From a bacterium (GTDB lineage: Bacteria > Electryoneota > RPQS01), in the NCBI GenBank assembly GCA_023382385.1, contig JAHDVH010000003.1, positions 362,929 through 426,928 on the forward strand: 64,000 nucleotides of DNA, in the 5' to 3' direction. Positions 27,002-36,056 of the stretch are shown piece by piece; positions within the stretch are counted from its first letter, which is position 1; every line of letters starts with the position of its first letter. A program made the position numbers and the translations under genes. The notes beneath the pieces were generated by a model. It was not told the DNA's origin. It saw only the letters and a list, made by a program, of their open reading frames with translations, and ran no database searches.

Positions 27002-29281
27002 TCAGTGCCGCGCGTCCACCGCCGCGTAGGCCGCCATCTGCACGATATCGTTGACGGCGCAATCAGGCTGGAGAATGTGTACCGCATGACTCATTCCCAT
27101 CAAGATTGGGCCGATCGCCGTTGCTCCGCTCAACTCGGTCAACAGCCTGAAGGCAATGTTGCCACTGTTCAGATCGGGGAAGATAAGTACGTTGGCCGCT
27201 CCGCCCTTCAATGTGGAGAACGGGTAGAGAGTCTGAATGATTGATTCATCCAGCGCCGTATCCGCCTGCATCTCCCCATCGATAACGATGTCCGGTCGCA
27301 GCTTCCTCACGATACGCACGGCTTCCGCAACTTTGCGTGAGGCCTCATGCGGAACATTGCCGAAGTCTGAGAAGCTCAGCATTGCGACGCGCGGCTCACT
27401 CTTGAAGTTCGCACGCACAGTGTCCGCCGACAATATCGCGATTTCGGCAAGGTCTTCCGCCGTTTTCAGCTCGACATTGACTCCAACATCGGCCAGATAC
27501 AGGTTTCTGTTCTTGAAGACCAGCGCATACATCGCAGCGACATGATTAACACCGGGCTTCTTCGGCAGGACTTGCAGCGCCGGACGCACGGTGTCCGAGT
27601 AGTGCTGCGAGATACCCGCGACCAAAGCGTCCGCGCGGCCTTCACGGAGCAGCATCGGTCCAAGATAATTGGGATTCCGAACCAGCTTGCGAGCTTCCAT
27701 CAGCGTCATCCCCTTCCGCCTGCGCAAATCCCAGAGCTTCCCGGCAAGATTTTCGACTTCGGGGAACGTCATGCGCTGGGGATCCAAGATCTCCATTTCA
27801 GCGAGGCTGATCCCCAATTCCTTCGCATGTTCATGGATGACATCACGATCACCAATCAAGAGCGGATAGCCGATTCCTTCCTTGACAATCAAACCTGCGG
27901 CCCGCAACACCTTGGGGTGACTGCCTTCCGGCAAAACAATTCGCTTGCGATTGAGTCGCGCCTGATCGATAAAGATGCGCGTGACGTGCCGGCCGCTCCC
28001 GAGCAACTTCTCGAGATGATTGTGATACGCGGCGAAATCCTTGATGGGTTTCCGTGCAACACCGGATTCTCCCGCTGCGCGGGCCACCGCAACTGCGACG
28101 CGCAAAAGCACCCGGTGATCCATCGGCTTCGGAATCACGTACTCGCGTCCGAAGTGCAGATAGTCGAGGCCGTAGGCCGCACTTACGTAGTCGGGAACAT
28201 CTTCCATAGCAAGCTCAGCCAGTGCGCGCGACGCCGCCATCTTCATCTCTTCGTTGATTTGCGTGGCGTGGCAATCGAGTGCTCCGCGGAAGATTGCGGG
28301 GAATCCGAGCACATTGTTGATCTGATTCGGGAAGTCGCTGCGGCCTGTGCAGACAATCGCATCGGGGCACGCTTCTTTGGCATCGCGATAGGCAATCTCA
28401 GGATCGGGATTAGCGAGCGCGAAGATGATTGGCTGCTTTGCCATCGACTTTACCATCTCTGGCTTGACTACACCTCCGACGGAACAGCCGATGAACACGT
28501 CCGCGCCGACCATCGCTTCGGCCAGCGTGTTTGCCGAGGTTTCGCGGGCGAAAGCCGCCTTGTAGGGATTGTAGCGCTTATGTCCTTCGGCCATGTCCTC
28601 GCGGTCAAGGCGCAGTGTTCCCTTCGTATCGCACATCAATATGTTCGCAGGATTCACACCCAGCGATATATACATCTTCGCGCAGGCGATAGCCGAGGCT
28701 CCTGCGCCGTTTACGACGACCTTGACCTGCTTGATATCCTTCTCGACCAGCTTCAGAGCGTTGAGCAGGCCCGCACCCGAAATGATTGCCGTGCCGTGCT
28801 GATCATCGTGGAAGACGGGGATTCCCATCGTCTTCTTGAGGGTTTCTTCGATATAGAAACACGCGGGCGCAGCAATATCCTCAAGGTTTATTGCGCCGAA
28901 AGTCGGTTCAAGCAGCTGGCAGGCTCGAATGACTTCCTCTGGATCTTCGCTGTTGATTTCGATGTCGAAGACATCGACCGCAGCGAATCGTTTGAACAAT
29001 ACTCCTTTGCCTTCCATGACCGGCTTGCCCGCCAGCGCTCCAATGTTTCCAAGCCCGAGCACGGCCGTTCCGTTTGAGACAACCGCAACGAGATTCTGCC
29101 GCGCCGTGTACTCCGATACGAGCTCTGGATTCTTCTCGATTCTCAAACACGGTTCGGCAACTCCCGGACTGTAGGCAAGCGACAGATCATATTGCGTTTC
29201 GACCGGTTTGGTCGGTATGACTTCAATCTTCCCCTTCGGTTCTCGACTATGATATTCGAGGGCATCTTCTGCTAATGACAT
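27002..29281 (-). CDS. maeB: Malic enzyme with C-terminal phosphotransacetylase-like domain
   Basis: 759 residues, the normal MaeB length. Residues ~1-425 form the malic enzyme (malate to pyruvate, CO2 and NAD(P)H): [34 protein letters not shown] metal site and a Rossmann region ([15 protein letters not shown]). Residues ~430-755 resemble phosphate acetyltransferase, which in MaeB proteins is generally regulatory and not catalytic. AGGAG lies before the ATG, next to a leader hairpin (29297-29324). It supplies pyruvate and reductant near the pyruvate-related operons. Confidence 0.94.
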   Translation of the reverse strand: MSLAEDALEYHSREPKGKIEVIPTKPVETQYDLSLAYSPGVAEPCLRIEKNPELVSEYTARQNLVAVVSNGTAVLGLGNIGALAGKPVMEGKGVLFKRFAAVDVFDIEINSEDPEEVIRACQLLEPTFGAINLEDIAAPACFYIEETLKKTMGIPVFHDDQHGTAIISGAGLLNALKLVEKDIKQVKVVVNGAGASAIACAKMYISLGVNPANILMCDTKGTLRLDREDMAEGHKRYNPYKAAFARETSANTLAEAMVGADVFIGCSVGGVVKPEMVKSMAKQPIIFALANPDPEIAYRDAKEACPDAIVCTGRSDFPNQINNVLGFPAIFRGALDCHATQINEEMKMAASRALAELAMEDVPDYVSAAYGLDYLHFGREYVIPKPMDHRVLLRVAVAVARAAGESGVARKPIKDFAAYHNHLEKLLGSGRHVTRIFIDQARLNRKRIVLPEGSHPKVLRAAGLIVKEGIGYPLLIGDRDVIHEHAKELGISLAEMEILDPQRMTFPEVENLAGKLWDLRRRKGMTLMEARKLVRNPNYLGPMLLREGRADALVAGISQHYSDTVRPALQVLPKKPGVNHVAAMYALVFKNRNLYLADVGVNVELKTAEDLAEIAILSADTVRANFKSEPRVAMLSFSDFGNVPHEASRKVAEAVRIVRKLRPDIVIDGEMQADTALDESIIQTLYPFSTLKGGAANVLIFPDLNSGNIAFRLLTELSGATAIGPILMGMSHAVHILQPDCAVNDIVQMAAYAAVDARH

Positions 29282-29296
29282 CTTTCCTTACTCCTG

Positions 29297-29324
29297 AATT
29301 TCAAGCAACAGTGCTTGTGAAATT
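29297..29324. other. Hairpin in the maeB leader
   Basis: AATTTCAAGCA pairs with TGCTTGTGAAATT with a 2-base bulge, just upstream of the maeB ribosome site on the minus strand. It could influence translation. On the plus strand a TTTTT follows, giving terminator-like form. Confidence 0.4.
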
Positions 29325-29439
29325 TTTCATTAATATACGATTTGGCCCCGTAGGATGCTCGTTTCAGCACCTTAATTGCGCTGTTTACGCAACTATTTGT
29401 CGCATTGTCACATTTCAGACGAGAAATTTGCCCGAGGGC

Positions 29440-29468
29440 TTGACAAGCTTGACTGCAATTTGTATATT
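29440..29468 (+). promoter_or_regulatory. Promoter TTGACA-N17-TATATT of the sulfur operon
   Basis: -35 at 29440-29445 and -10 at 29463-29468: consensus -35 and ideal spacing, about 30 bases before the ArsR-rhodanese start. Confidence 0.75.
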
Positions 29469-29492
29469 CAAATATTCAATTGATTAATTGAG
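29463..29492. promoter_or_regulatory. AT-rich ArsR-type operator candidate
   Basis: Overlaps the -10 box and probable start point: ATTCAA direct repeats and the inverted repeat TCAAT-N6-ATTGA. AT-rich imperfect dyads at the promoter are typical ArsR/SmtB binding sites, so self-repression is likely. Confidence 0.5.
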
Positions 29493-29499
29493 ACAAGAA

Positions 29500-30186
29500 A
29501 TGACACATTTTGATCGTCTGCGCGACAACCTAAGTTCAGAATTCTCCAAAATTGGCAGAGTCCTCTCCAGCCCTAAGCGAATTGAAATCATTGAGTTGCT
29601 GTTCCAGTGTCCCAAGAGCGTCGAGACACTTGCCGAGAATACCGGAATGAGTCTCGCCAATACTTCCCAGCATCTACAAGTGCTGAGAGGCGCCGGAATG
29701 GTCGAGGCCCAAAGGAGCGGCACCTACATGATTTATCAGCTCGCGAGTCCGCTCGTCCATGAGTTGGTCAGTATGGTTCGACAGGTCGCCGAGACGCACC
29801 TTGCCGATGTGGACAGAGCGCTCGCCAAAATCAGAGAAGGCACGACAGACCTCGAGAATATCGATCGCACACAGTTGATGCAGCGCGCCAAGGAGGGCAA
29901 GGTTATCGTCTTGGATGTCCGCCCGCAGGACGAATATAATGCCGCCCATCTGCCATTTGCGGTGTCAATCCCGCTCGCAAAACTTGAGAAGCAGTTGGCG
30001 ACTCTGCCGCGCGACCAGCAAATCGTCGCCTATTGCCGGGGACCATATTGTCTGCTGGCCGGCGAAGCCGTTCGCCTGCTCAAGCACAAGGGTTTCAAAG
30101 CAACTCACATTCGTGATGGAGTCGGCGAGTGGAAAGCACATGGACTCCCTTTGGAAACAGGCTCCGAAAAAGGGTCCGAAAAGTAA
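29500..30186 (+). CDS. ArsR-family regulator fused to rhodanese domain
   Basis: 228 residues from the ATG at 29500 (a TTG at 29488 is less likely). Residues ~15-100 form an ArsR winged HTH (SSPKRIEIIELLF, TSQHLQVLRGAGMV). Residues ~125-220 form a rhodanese domain with a persulfide-type cysteine in YCRGPYC and the LDVRPQDEYNAAHLP start. ArsR-rhodanese fusions are associated with sulfur-responsive control. The sulfurtransferase part could sense persulfide or polysulfide, releasing the operator. First gene of the operon to 34574; no metal-binding cysteine cluster of the arsenic type is seen. Confidence 0.88.
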   Translation: MTHFDRLRDNLSSEFSKIGRVLSSPKRIEIIELLFQCPKSVETLAENTGMSLANTSQHLQVLRGAGMVEAQRSGTYMIYQLASPLVHELVSMVRQVAETHLADVDRALAKIREGTTDLENIDRTQLMQRAKEGKVIVLDVRPQDEYNAAHLPFAVSIPLAKLEKQLATLPRDQQIVAYCRGPYCLLAGEAVRLLKHKGFKATHIRDGVGEWKAHGLPLETGSEKGSEK

Positions 30187-30215
30187 ACCTTCTAAACTAA
30201 GAATAGAAAAGAATC

Positions 30216-30578
30216 ATGGGACTGATTGAAAAGCTCTTCGGAAGTTCGAAGGGCGTAAAACCGCTTGAAACAAGCGATGAGACGTTTGAGACAGATGTAT
30301 TGAACTCTGACCTGCCGGTGATGCTCGACCTCTGGTCGCCGGGCTGCATGCCCTGCCAGGTTCTGGGCGGAATGCTCAGGGAACTTGCACCCGAGTATGC
30401 GGATCGAGTCAAAATCCTCAAGCTGAATGTCTCGCAGAATATGCAGACAGCTATGAAATTTCAGGTGCGCGGGGTTCCGACAGTGCTGTTCTTTAAGAAA
30501 GGCAAAGTCGTTGACCAGATGGTGGGACTTGCTCCCATGGATGTTCTGCGTCAGCGACTTGATCGTCTGGCGGCCTAA
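30216..30578 (+). CDS. Thioredoxin
   Basis: 120 residues with the thioredoxin fold and active site WSPGCMPC (CXPC type), cis-proline GVPTVLFF and no signal peptide, so cytoplasmic. The first ~20 residues (MGLIEKLFGSSKGVKP) are an extension. It probably reduces disulfides or persulfides for the adjacent sulfur enzymes. 30 bases separate it from the ArsR-rhodanese gene. Confidence 0.87.
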   Translation: MGLIEKLFGSSKGVKPLETSDETFETDVLNSDLPVMLDLWSPGCMPCQVLGGMLRELAPEYADRVKILKLNVSQNMQTAMKFQVRGVPTVLFFKKGKVVDQMVGLAPMDVLRQRLDRLAA

Positions 30579-30621
30579 GCCGGAGAATCATTAGCACACA
30601 CTCTCACACGACCTCTTTTGT

Positions 30622-32187
30622 ATGCGACGACTTCTCTTTTCACTGGCATTGCTCTCCGCACTGATCATGCTGGTGATAAACATACTGCCGGAACCGGGCG
30701 GCGAACGCACTCCGCATGAGATACTGCGAGCAAAACACTCGGTAACGCGCAAGCCATCCGTTGATCACGCGAAGTTCTCCGTGCTGGACGGACCCTTCGA
30801 AAATCCTCAAGACGTCACCCGTGTCTGCATCTCCTGCCACACGGAACGGCACATTGAGGTGATGCAATCCTCACACTGGAACTGGGAACGCATCGAATAC
30901 ATCGAAGGTAAAGGCATCCGCAAAGTTGGTAAGAAGAACATCCTGAATAACTACTGTATCGGGATTTCCGGAAACGAGCAGGCATGCAACCGCTGTCATA
31001 TCGGATACGGTTACGGCGATGCTTCGTTCGACTTCAAGAATCCCTACAATGTGGATTGTCTGGCCTGTCACGACCAAAGCAATCTCTACATGAAGGCCGG
31101 CGCCGGAATGCCTGACCCGAATGTGGACCTTGCAAAAGTGGCAAAAGACGTCGGGGCGCCGACGCGCACCAACTGCGGAACCTGCCACTTCTTCGGTGGC
31201 GGCGGCAATAACGTGAAGCACGGTGATCTTGAGATGGCGCTGTTCGAGCCGTCGCGTGAAATGGATGTGCATATGGCAGTCGACGGCGTGAATATGCAGT
31301 GTGTGGCCTGTCATACTGCGGAACAGCACCAAATGCTGGGTAAGCTGTATTCCGTATCTTCAATGAATCGCGACCGTGTTTCATGTGAAACATGCCACGG
31401 CGGTCTGCCGCACGCAGACAAGGTTTTGAATAATCACACGCTTAAAGTCTCCTGCCAGACCTGCCACATTCCAACCTACGCAAAAGACCATCCGACAAAA
31501 CTGCAATGGGATTGGTCCACGGCCGGCCAGCTGCAAGACGGCAAACCATTCAGTCAGGTGGATGACCAGTTAGGTGTCGAAACCTACATGTCCACCAAGG
31601 GTTCATTTGTCTGGGGCAAGAACATCAAACCTGAATATGCATGGTTTAACGGCACGGCTTCGCATTACTTGCTCGGGGATACTTTTGATCCGGCGGATAC
31701 GCTGCAGATGAATTCGCTCCGCGGTTCGTACGACGATCCCGACGCGAAAGTTGTTCCCGTCAAGATACATCGCGCGAAGCAGATCTACGACGTAGAACAT
31801 AACTACCTGATTCAGCCGAAGACTGTCACAAATCATCCCGGAGACAGCGCGTTCTGGAGAGAGTTTGACTGGCAACGTGCGTCCGCCGCAGGCATGCGTG
31901 AAGTCGGACTTCCCTACAGCGGCAAGTTTGATTTCGCGCAGACTGTGATGTACTGGCCGATTAACCATATGGTCGCGCCGGCCAGCAAGTCCGTGACATG
32001 CGCTGAGTGTCACACGCGCCAAGGCGGGAGACTTGAGGGCCTGAACGATTTTTATATGCCGGGCCGCGATCGTGTGTTATGGATTGATCGGGCGGGAGCA
32101 GGACTTCTGGTGTTGACCATTCTCGGCATATTGGTTCACGGTACCGCACGCTTTATCGTATCGCGCAGACGGAACGGGGGACACTAA
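30622..32187 (+). CDS. Octahaem c-type cytochrome, tetrathionate-reductase (OTR) family
   Basis: 521 residues. N-terminal signal/anchor (LLFSLALLSALIMLVINILP); exactly eight CXXCH motifs (CISCH, CNRCH, CLACH, CGTCH, CVACH, CETCH, CQTCH, CAECH); a C-terminal membrane helix (~490-510). Eight haems, the long haem-free region between the 7th and 8th sites and the context match the octahaem tetrathionate reductase family first studied in Shewanella, whose members can reduce tetrathionate, nitrite or hydroxylamine in vitro. Here a cytochrome b gene starts immediately after, giving a likely quinol-linked membrane complex. The sulfur genes on both sides make a sulfur-oxyanion substrate likely, but it is not proven. 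Confidence 0.88.
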   Translation: MRRLLFSLALLSALIMLVINILPEPGGERTPHEILRAKHSVTRKPSVDHAKFSVLDGPFENPQDVTRVCISCHTERHIEVMQSSHWNWERIEYIEGKGIRKVGKKNILNNYCIGISGNEQACNRCHIGYGYGDASFDFKNPYNVDCLACHDQSNLYMKAGAGMPDPNVDLAKVAKDVGAPTRTNCGTCHFFGGGGNNVKHGDLEMALFEPSREMDVHMAVDGVNMQCVACHTAEQHQMLGKLYSVSSMNRDRVSCETCHGGLPHADKVLNNHTLKVSCQTCHIPTYAKDHPTKLQWDWSTAGQLQDGKPFSQVDDQLGVETYMSTKGSFVWGKNIKPEYAWFNGTASHYLLGDTFDPADTLQMNSLRGSYDDPDAKVVPVKIHRAKQIYDVEHNYLIQPKTVTNHPGDSAFWREFDWQRASAAGMREVGLPYSGKFDFAQTVMYWPINHMVAPASKSVTCAECHTRQGGRLEGLNDFYMPGRDRVLWIDRAGAGLLVLTILGILVHGTARFIVSRRRNGGH

Positions 32188-32847
32188 ATGAAACGCGAAT
32201 TAGTCTATCCGGTCTTTGAACGCTTTTGGCATTGGACGCAGGCCGCGCTGATTATTCTGTTAGGTGTCACAGGCTTCGAAATTCACGGTTCACTCCATTT
32301 CTTCGGGTTCCGGCAGGCGGTCAACATTCACTCTGTCGCAGCCATCGCATTTCTGATCCTGATCTGCTTCGCCGTGTTCTGGCATTTAACCAGCGGTGCG
32401 TGGCGACAGTATCTTCCCACATCCACTAACATCAGGGCGCAAGTGGACTATTACGTAACGGGCATTTTCCGCGGCGCTCCGCATCCGACGAAGAGAAGCG
32501 TGCTGAGCAAGCTCAACCCTTTGCAGAAACTCGTCTATGCCGGGCTGAAGGTCCTGGTCATTCCCCTGATGGTCACGACCGGTCTTATCTACATGTTCTA
32601 TCGCTATCCGCAGCAATATGAAGTCATCAGTCTGAATATTGAAGGGCTGTCTGTGGTGGCGGCAATTCATACGCTTGGTGCGTTCCTCTTGGTCACATTT
32701 CTGATTGCACACCTCTACTTGACGACCACCGGCACCACGCCCACTGCAAACCTCAAGGCCATGGTCACAGGCTACGAAGACCTGCCCGACGAGCAGGCCG
32801 TCGCACACGAACGAAATCTCCTGCTAAAAACGGAAACGGTTAGCTGA
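32188..32847 (+). CDS. Cytochrome b561-type membrane subunit of the octahaem complex
   Basis: 219 residues with four hydrophobic helices and paired histidines (FERFWHWTQAA, NIHSVAAIAF, FWHLTSG, IHTLGAFLLVTFLIAHLYL) as in the di-haem b subunits of Ni-Fe hydrogenase and thiosulfate reductase. It should exchange electrons between menaquinone and the octahaem protein. It starts directly after the preceding stop and shares one base with the next gene (TGATG), so it is cotranslated. Confidence 0.87.
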   Translation: MKRELVYPVFERFWHWTQAALIILLGVTGFEIHGSLHFFGFRQAVNIHSVAAIAFLILICFAVFWHLTSGAWRQYLPTSTNIRAQVDYYVTGIFRGAPHPTKRSVLSKLNPLQKLVYAGLKVLVIPLMVTTGLIYMFYRYPQQYEVISLNIEGLSVVAAIHTLGAFLLVTFLIAHLYLTTTGTTPTANLKAMVTGYEDLPDEQAVAHERNLLLKTETVS

Positions 32848-33368
32848 TGGAACACCGTACAACCAAATACATGAACCCGTATCTGGCAGGTTTCCTGCTC
32901 GGACTGGTTCTCTTAGGAAGCATCTTCATTACGGGGCGTGGACTCGGTGCCAGCGGCGCAATCAAGGATACGATTGTGTCCGTTGTGAGCGGCATCGCTC
33001 CTGAGCATGCCGCGGAGTCGCCCTACTACGGCCCGCTCATCGCCGATCAAGAGCACAGTCCGATGAAATCCTGGCTCGTGTTTGAGCTAATCGGCGTGCT
33101 GATCGGTGCCTTCGTATCCGGACTGATCTCAGATCGGCTCGGCTTTCGCAGCGAAGGCGGACCACGAATTCAGAACAAAACACGCTGGATGTTCGCGGTC
33201 ATGGGTGGTGCGCTGTTTGCCATCGGTGCGCAGTTCGCCCGAGGCTGTACAAGCGGAGCTGCCTTAAGCGGTATGGCCGTGCTTTCCACCGCCGGCTTTG
33301 TGACCATGCTGGCGATTTTCGGAACGGGGTATCTGGTCGCTTTCTTTTTCCGCAGATTGTGGATCTGA
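32847..33368 (+). CDS. YeeE/YedE-family sulfur transporter, half-size
   Basis: 173 residues with about four membrane helices and the family motif ARGCTSG, in which the cysteine is thought to relay thiosulfate or a sulfur atom. YeeE from other bacteria imports thiosulfate. Half-length proteins usually work as a pair; the larger partner is encoded next. A short periplasmic or loop region (~45-70) separates the first helix from the others. Confidence 0.85.
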   Translation: MEHRTTKYMNPYLAGFLLGLVLLGSIFITGRGLGASGAIKDTIVSVVSGIAPEHAAESPYYGPLIADQEHSPMKSWLVFELIGVLIGAFVSGLISDRLGFRSEGGPRIQNKTRWMFAVMGGALFAIGAQFARGCTSGAALSGMAVLSTAGFVTMLAIFGTGYLVAFFFRRLWI

Positions 33369-33386
33369 ACAAACGGGAGCTGTTCC

Positions 33387-34574
33387 ATGGGACCATTTGT
33401 GCCGGATCCAATCTCTTTTGAGCTAAACTTAGTTATCGCGTTGCTGATAGGTATCGCCTTTGGATTCGTTCTCGAGCAAGCCGGCTTCTCTTCGTCACGC
33501 AAACTTGCCGGACTGTTTTACGGATATGACTTCACGGTGTTGCGGGTCTTCTTCTCAGCGGCCGTCACGGCTATGGGCGGAATTCTGCTATTAGGCTTTG
33601 CAGGCTTACTCGACACGGAGGCAATATACATTAATCCGCTCTGGTTGTGGCCAGCTGTCGTCGGTGGAGCCATCATGGGTGTTGGTTTTATTCTCGGAGG
33701 ATACTGCCCGGGGACCAGCTTCTCAGCTGCGGCAATTGGTAAAATTGATGCGTTGTTCTTCATCGGTGGGCTGTTTCTCGGAGTGTTTGTCTTTGCCGAG
33801 ATGTTTCCTGCCTGGGAAGAGTTCTATTACTCGTCGGCCTTCGGACCCGTCAGAGTCTTTGACACTTTGGGACTCTCGATCGGCTGGTTCGCGTTCTTGC
33901 TGATTGTTATCGCGCTCTCCGCATTCGCCGTCACCAGCTGGATTGAGAAGCGCGTTAGCGCAAGTGCCCCGTCACGGCAATTCCGCTTGCGTCCCCACTC
34001 CATCGCCGCCGTAGCCACCGTGCTCGCCGGCGTGCTGCTGATTTCGCTGCCGGATAGGAAGTCGCGCGTATTGGCAATGGTCACAGCAGCCGAGCACCTC
34101 GCCGCGTGTGAGACTGCGTTCATGACAGCCGATGAACTCGCCTTTCGGATTATTGACCGCGAACCGAACATTCAAATCGTTGACGTGCGCGATTCTGCTG
34201 CCTTCAACTCGTTCGCTCTGCCCGGAGCGATGAACATTCAAGTCCGTAATCTGTTCGACAAGGAATGGAATCGCCTGTTTGCACGCAGGCACGTCAAGAA
34301 GGTGCTGGTTGCCGAACACGAGAGTGACGCAATTGCAGCGTATCACGTTCTGGATGAGCTGGGATATTCCAACCTCGCTGTCCTCCAAGGTGGCCTGCCT
34401 CTCTTCAAGCAGGACATCTTATCCGAATCAACGCATGAAGCCGTGCCGCTTCACGAAGATGTAGCTGAATTTCGCATGAGTGCGCGAGAGACTATCAATA
34501 AACTCATCGAACAGGAACGGCAGAAACCTCCCGCTGTGGAGAAGAAGCCCAAGAAGGTGATTGGCGGCTGCTAA
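33387..34574 (+). CDS. YeeE/YedE-family transporter with C-terminal rhodanese-like domain lacking its cysteine
   Basis: 395 residues. N-terminal ~200 residues: membrane helices with the family motif GGYCPGTS and LEQAGFSSSRKLAGLFYG. A further helix follows at ~205-225. Residues ~250-350 form a rhodanese fold (IQIVDVRDSAAFNSFALPGAMN...LAVLQGGLPLF), but the position of the catalytic cysteine reads VLVAEHESDA, so no persulfide can form there. The protein ends in a lysine-rich tail and -VIGGC, leaving a cysteine as the last residue. Possibly the domain acts as a binding module and the terminal cysteine as a sulfur acceptor; this is speculation. Confidence 0.85.
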   Translation: MGPFVPDPISFELNLVIALLIGIAFGFVLEQAGFSSSRKLAGLFYGYDFTVLRVFFSAAVTAMGGILLLGFAGLLDTEAIYINPLWLWPAVVGGAIMGVGFILGGYCPGTSFSAAAIGKIDALFFIGGLFLGVFVFAEMFPAWEEFYYSSAFGPVRVFDTLGLSIGWFAFLLIVIALSAFAVTSWIEKRVSASAPSRQFRLRPHSIAAVATVLAGVLLISLPDRKSRVLAMVTAAEHLAACETAFMTADELAFRIIDREPNIQIVDVRDSAAFNSFALPGAMNIQVRNLFDKEWNRLFARRHVKKVLVAEHESDAIAAYHVLDELGYSNLAVLQGGLPLFKQDILSESTHEAVPLHEDVAEFRMSARETINKLIEQERQKPPAVEKKPKKVIGGC

Positions 34575-34592
34575 AATCATCCTGCGAATGTC

Positions 34593-34622
34593 AAAAGGCC
34601 CGCACTTGTGCGGGCCTTTTCT
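34593..34622 (+). terminator. Terminator of the sulfur operon
   Basis: Perfect 13-bp stem, AAAAGGCCCGCAC with GTGCGGGCCTTTT, then a T-rich end. Confidence 0.92.
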
Positions 34623-34804
34623 TCTGCCTTATGCTTTTCTATTTCCCCAAAAAGCGGCTAACGTTTAGTATTAGAGCACCATTGTGCTCAATTTGAGGCA
34701 TATGAGCCAGAATAGGAGAATTTGTATCTGATTTTAAGCTCCTGTGAAAGCTGGACTCCCCGTTATGTAAGAGAGTCACAATCGGAGCCGCTCCCCTTTC
34801 CTTT

Positions 34805-34820
34805 TGTGAAGTGTTTCACA
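34805..34820. promoter_or_regulatory. Perfect CRP/FNR-type palindrome TGTGA-N6-TCACA
   Basis: TGTGA-AGTGTT-TCACA, with symmetric TT...AA flanks, ~95 bases before the first gene of the operon. It matches the Crp-family consensus; no Crp-type gene is in the window. Confidence 0.55.
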
Positions 34821-34912
34821 ATATTTATGGTGTTGTCGTATCGGGGCAAAAAACCGCCCCGCTCCCCTCTGAAAACATCACTACCAATTAGTCATAGATT
34901 GAGGTCTTAACC

Positions 34913-36052
34913 GTGAAGAAAAAGTATATCATCGGCTGGCTGCCCGGTGACGGAGTCGGCATTGAAGTTCTGGAAGCTGCGAAGATCGTGCTCGACCGCT
35001 TGGATTTTGACGCCGAGTACATTCATGGCGACATCGGCTGGGAATTCTGGTGCAAAGAAGGCGATGCCCTTCCGCAGCGCACGATGGATTTGCTCAATCG
35101 TGTCGATGCAGCGATGTTCGGCGCAATCACTTCAAAACCCGCCAAACTGGCCGAGAAGGAACTAATTCCCGCTCTGCAGGGCAAAGGCATGACGTATCGC
35201 TCGCCTATCGTGAGAATGCGCCAGTCGTTTGATCTGTATATCTGTTTGCGGCCCTGCAAGTCGTATCCCGGAAACCCGCTGAACTTCAAAGAGAATATTG
35301 ATCTCGTCGTGTTCCGCGAGAATACCGAAGACTTATATGCGGGCGTCGAGTTCGCGCCTGTTCCCGATGAACTGAAAGACACGCTCTTGAAACTCTCAAA
35401 GCCGTTCAAAGCGTTCGATGGAATTGCCCCAAGCGACTATGCCGTATCGTGCAAGATCAACACGCGCAAAGGCTCCGAACGCATCGTCAAGGCGGCCTTT
35501 GACTACGCGCGCAAACACGGGCGCAAGAAAGTCACGGTCGTGCACAAGGCGAACGTCGTCCGCGCGGCTGACGGACTGTTTCTGGATGTGGCGCGCGAAG
35601 TGGCTGCCAACTATCCGGAAATTACCTTTGACGAAGCGAACGTGGATGCCATCATGATGTGGCTGCTGAAGAATCCATTTAACTATGACGTGCTGGTTGC
35701 ACCCAATCTCTATGGTGACATTGTCAGCGACCTGTGCGCACAGTTGGTTGGCGGATTAGGCTTCGGCTGCTCCGGCAATATCGGAACAAAACTTGGCGTC
35801 TTTGAACCCACACACGGATCCGCCCCGAAATATGCCGGACAATACAAGGTGAATCCGATCGCCACGATACTTTCGGCAAAGCAGATGCTCGAGTGGCTCG
35901 GCGAAATCGAGCTTGCAAAGCTCGTTGAGAAGGCCGTCGCCGAAGTGATCAAAGAAGGCAAGGTACGAACCTACGATATGGGCGGTTCGAATACGACGCT
36001 GGAAATGGGTCAAGCCATCGCCGACAAACTTCCCGCACTTATGACGGCTTGA
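34913..36052 (+). CDS. Isocitrate/isopropylmalate dehydrogenase-family enzyme
   Basis: 379 residues from a GTG start with GAGG upstream. Decarboxylating beta-hydroxyacid dehydrogenase: GDGVGIEV start, MRQSFDLYICLRP arginines for the substrate carboxylate, Tyr in FRENTEDLYAG, Lys in HKANVVRAADG, Asp metal ligands in NLYGDIVSD, and EPTHGSAP near the cofactor site. Such enzymes act on isocitrate, isopropylmalate, homoisocitrate, 3-methylmalate or tartrate; the specificity loop (YRSPIVRMRQ) does not decide. Downstream LeuCD-type dehydratase genes suggest a hydroxyacid made by that isomerase as substrate. Confidence 0.85.
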   Translation: MKKKYIIGWLPGDGVGIEVLEAAKIVLDRLDFDAEYIHGDIGWEFWCKEGDALPQRTMDLLNRVDAAMFGAITSKPAKLAEKELIPALQGKGMTYRSPIVRMRQSFDLYICLRPCKSYPGNPLNFKENIDLVVFRENTEDLYAGVEFAPVPDELKDTLLKLSKPFKAFDGIAPSDYAVSCKINTRKGSERIVKAAFDYARKHGRKKVTVVHKANVVRAADGLFLDVAREVAANYPEITFDEANVDAIMMWLLKNPFNYDVLVAPNLYGDIVSDLCAQLVGGLGFGCSGNIGTKLGVFEPTHGSAPKYAGQYKVNPIATILSAKQMLEWLGEIELAKLVEKAVAEVIKEGKVRTYDMGGSNTTLEMGQAIADKLPALMTA

Positions 36053-36056
36053 GCTG

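Larger units (their letters stand above)
34575..34912. other. 338-bp leader region of the C5-acid operon
   Basis: Contains the sulfur-operon terminator, the hairpin GAGCAC-CATT-GTGCTC at about 34674, a perfect TGTGA-N6-TCACA palindrome, and a CGGGGC...GCCCCG hairpin near 34850. No gene is seen. Confidence 0.5.
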
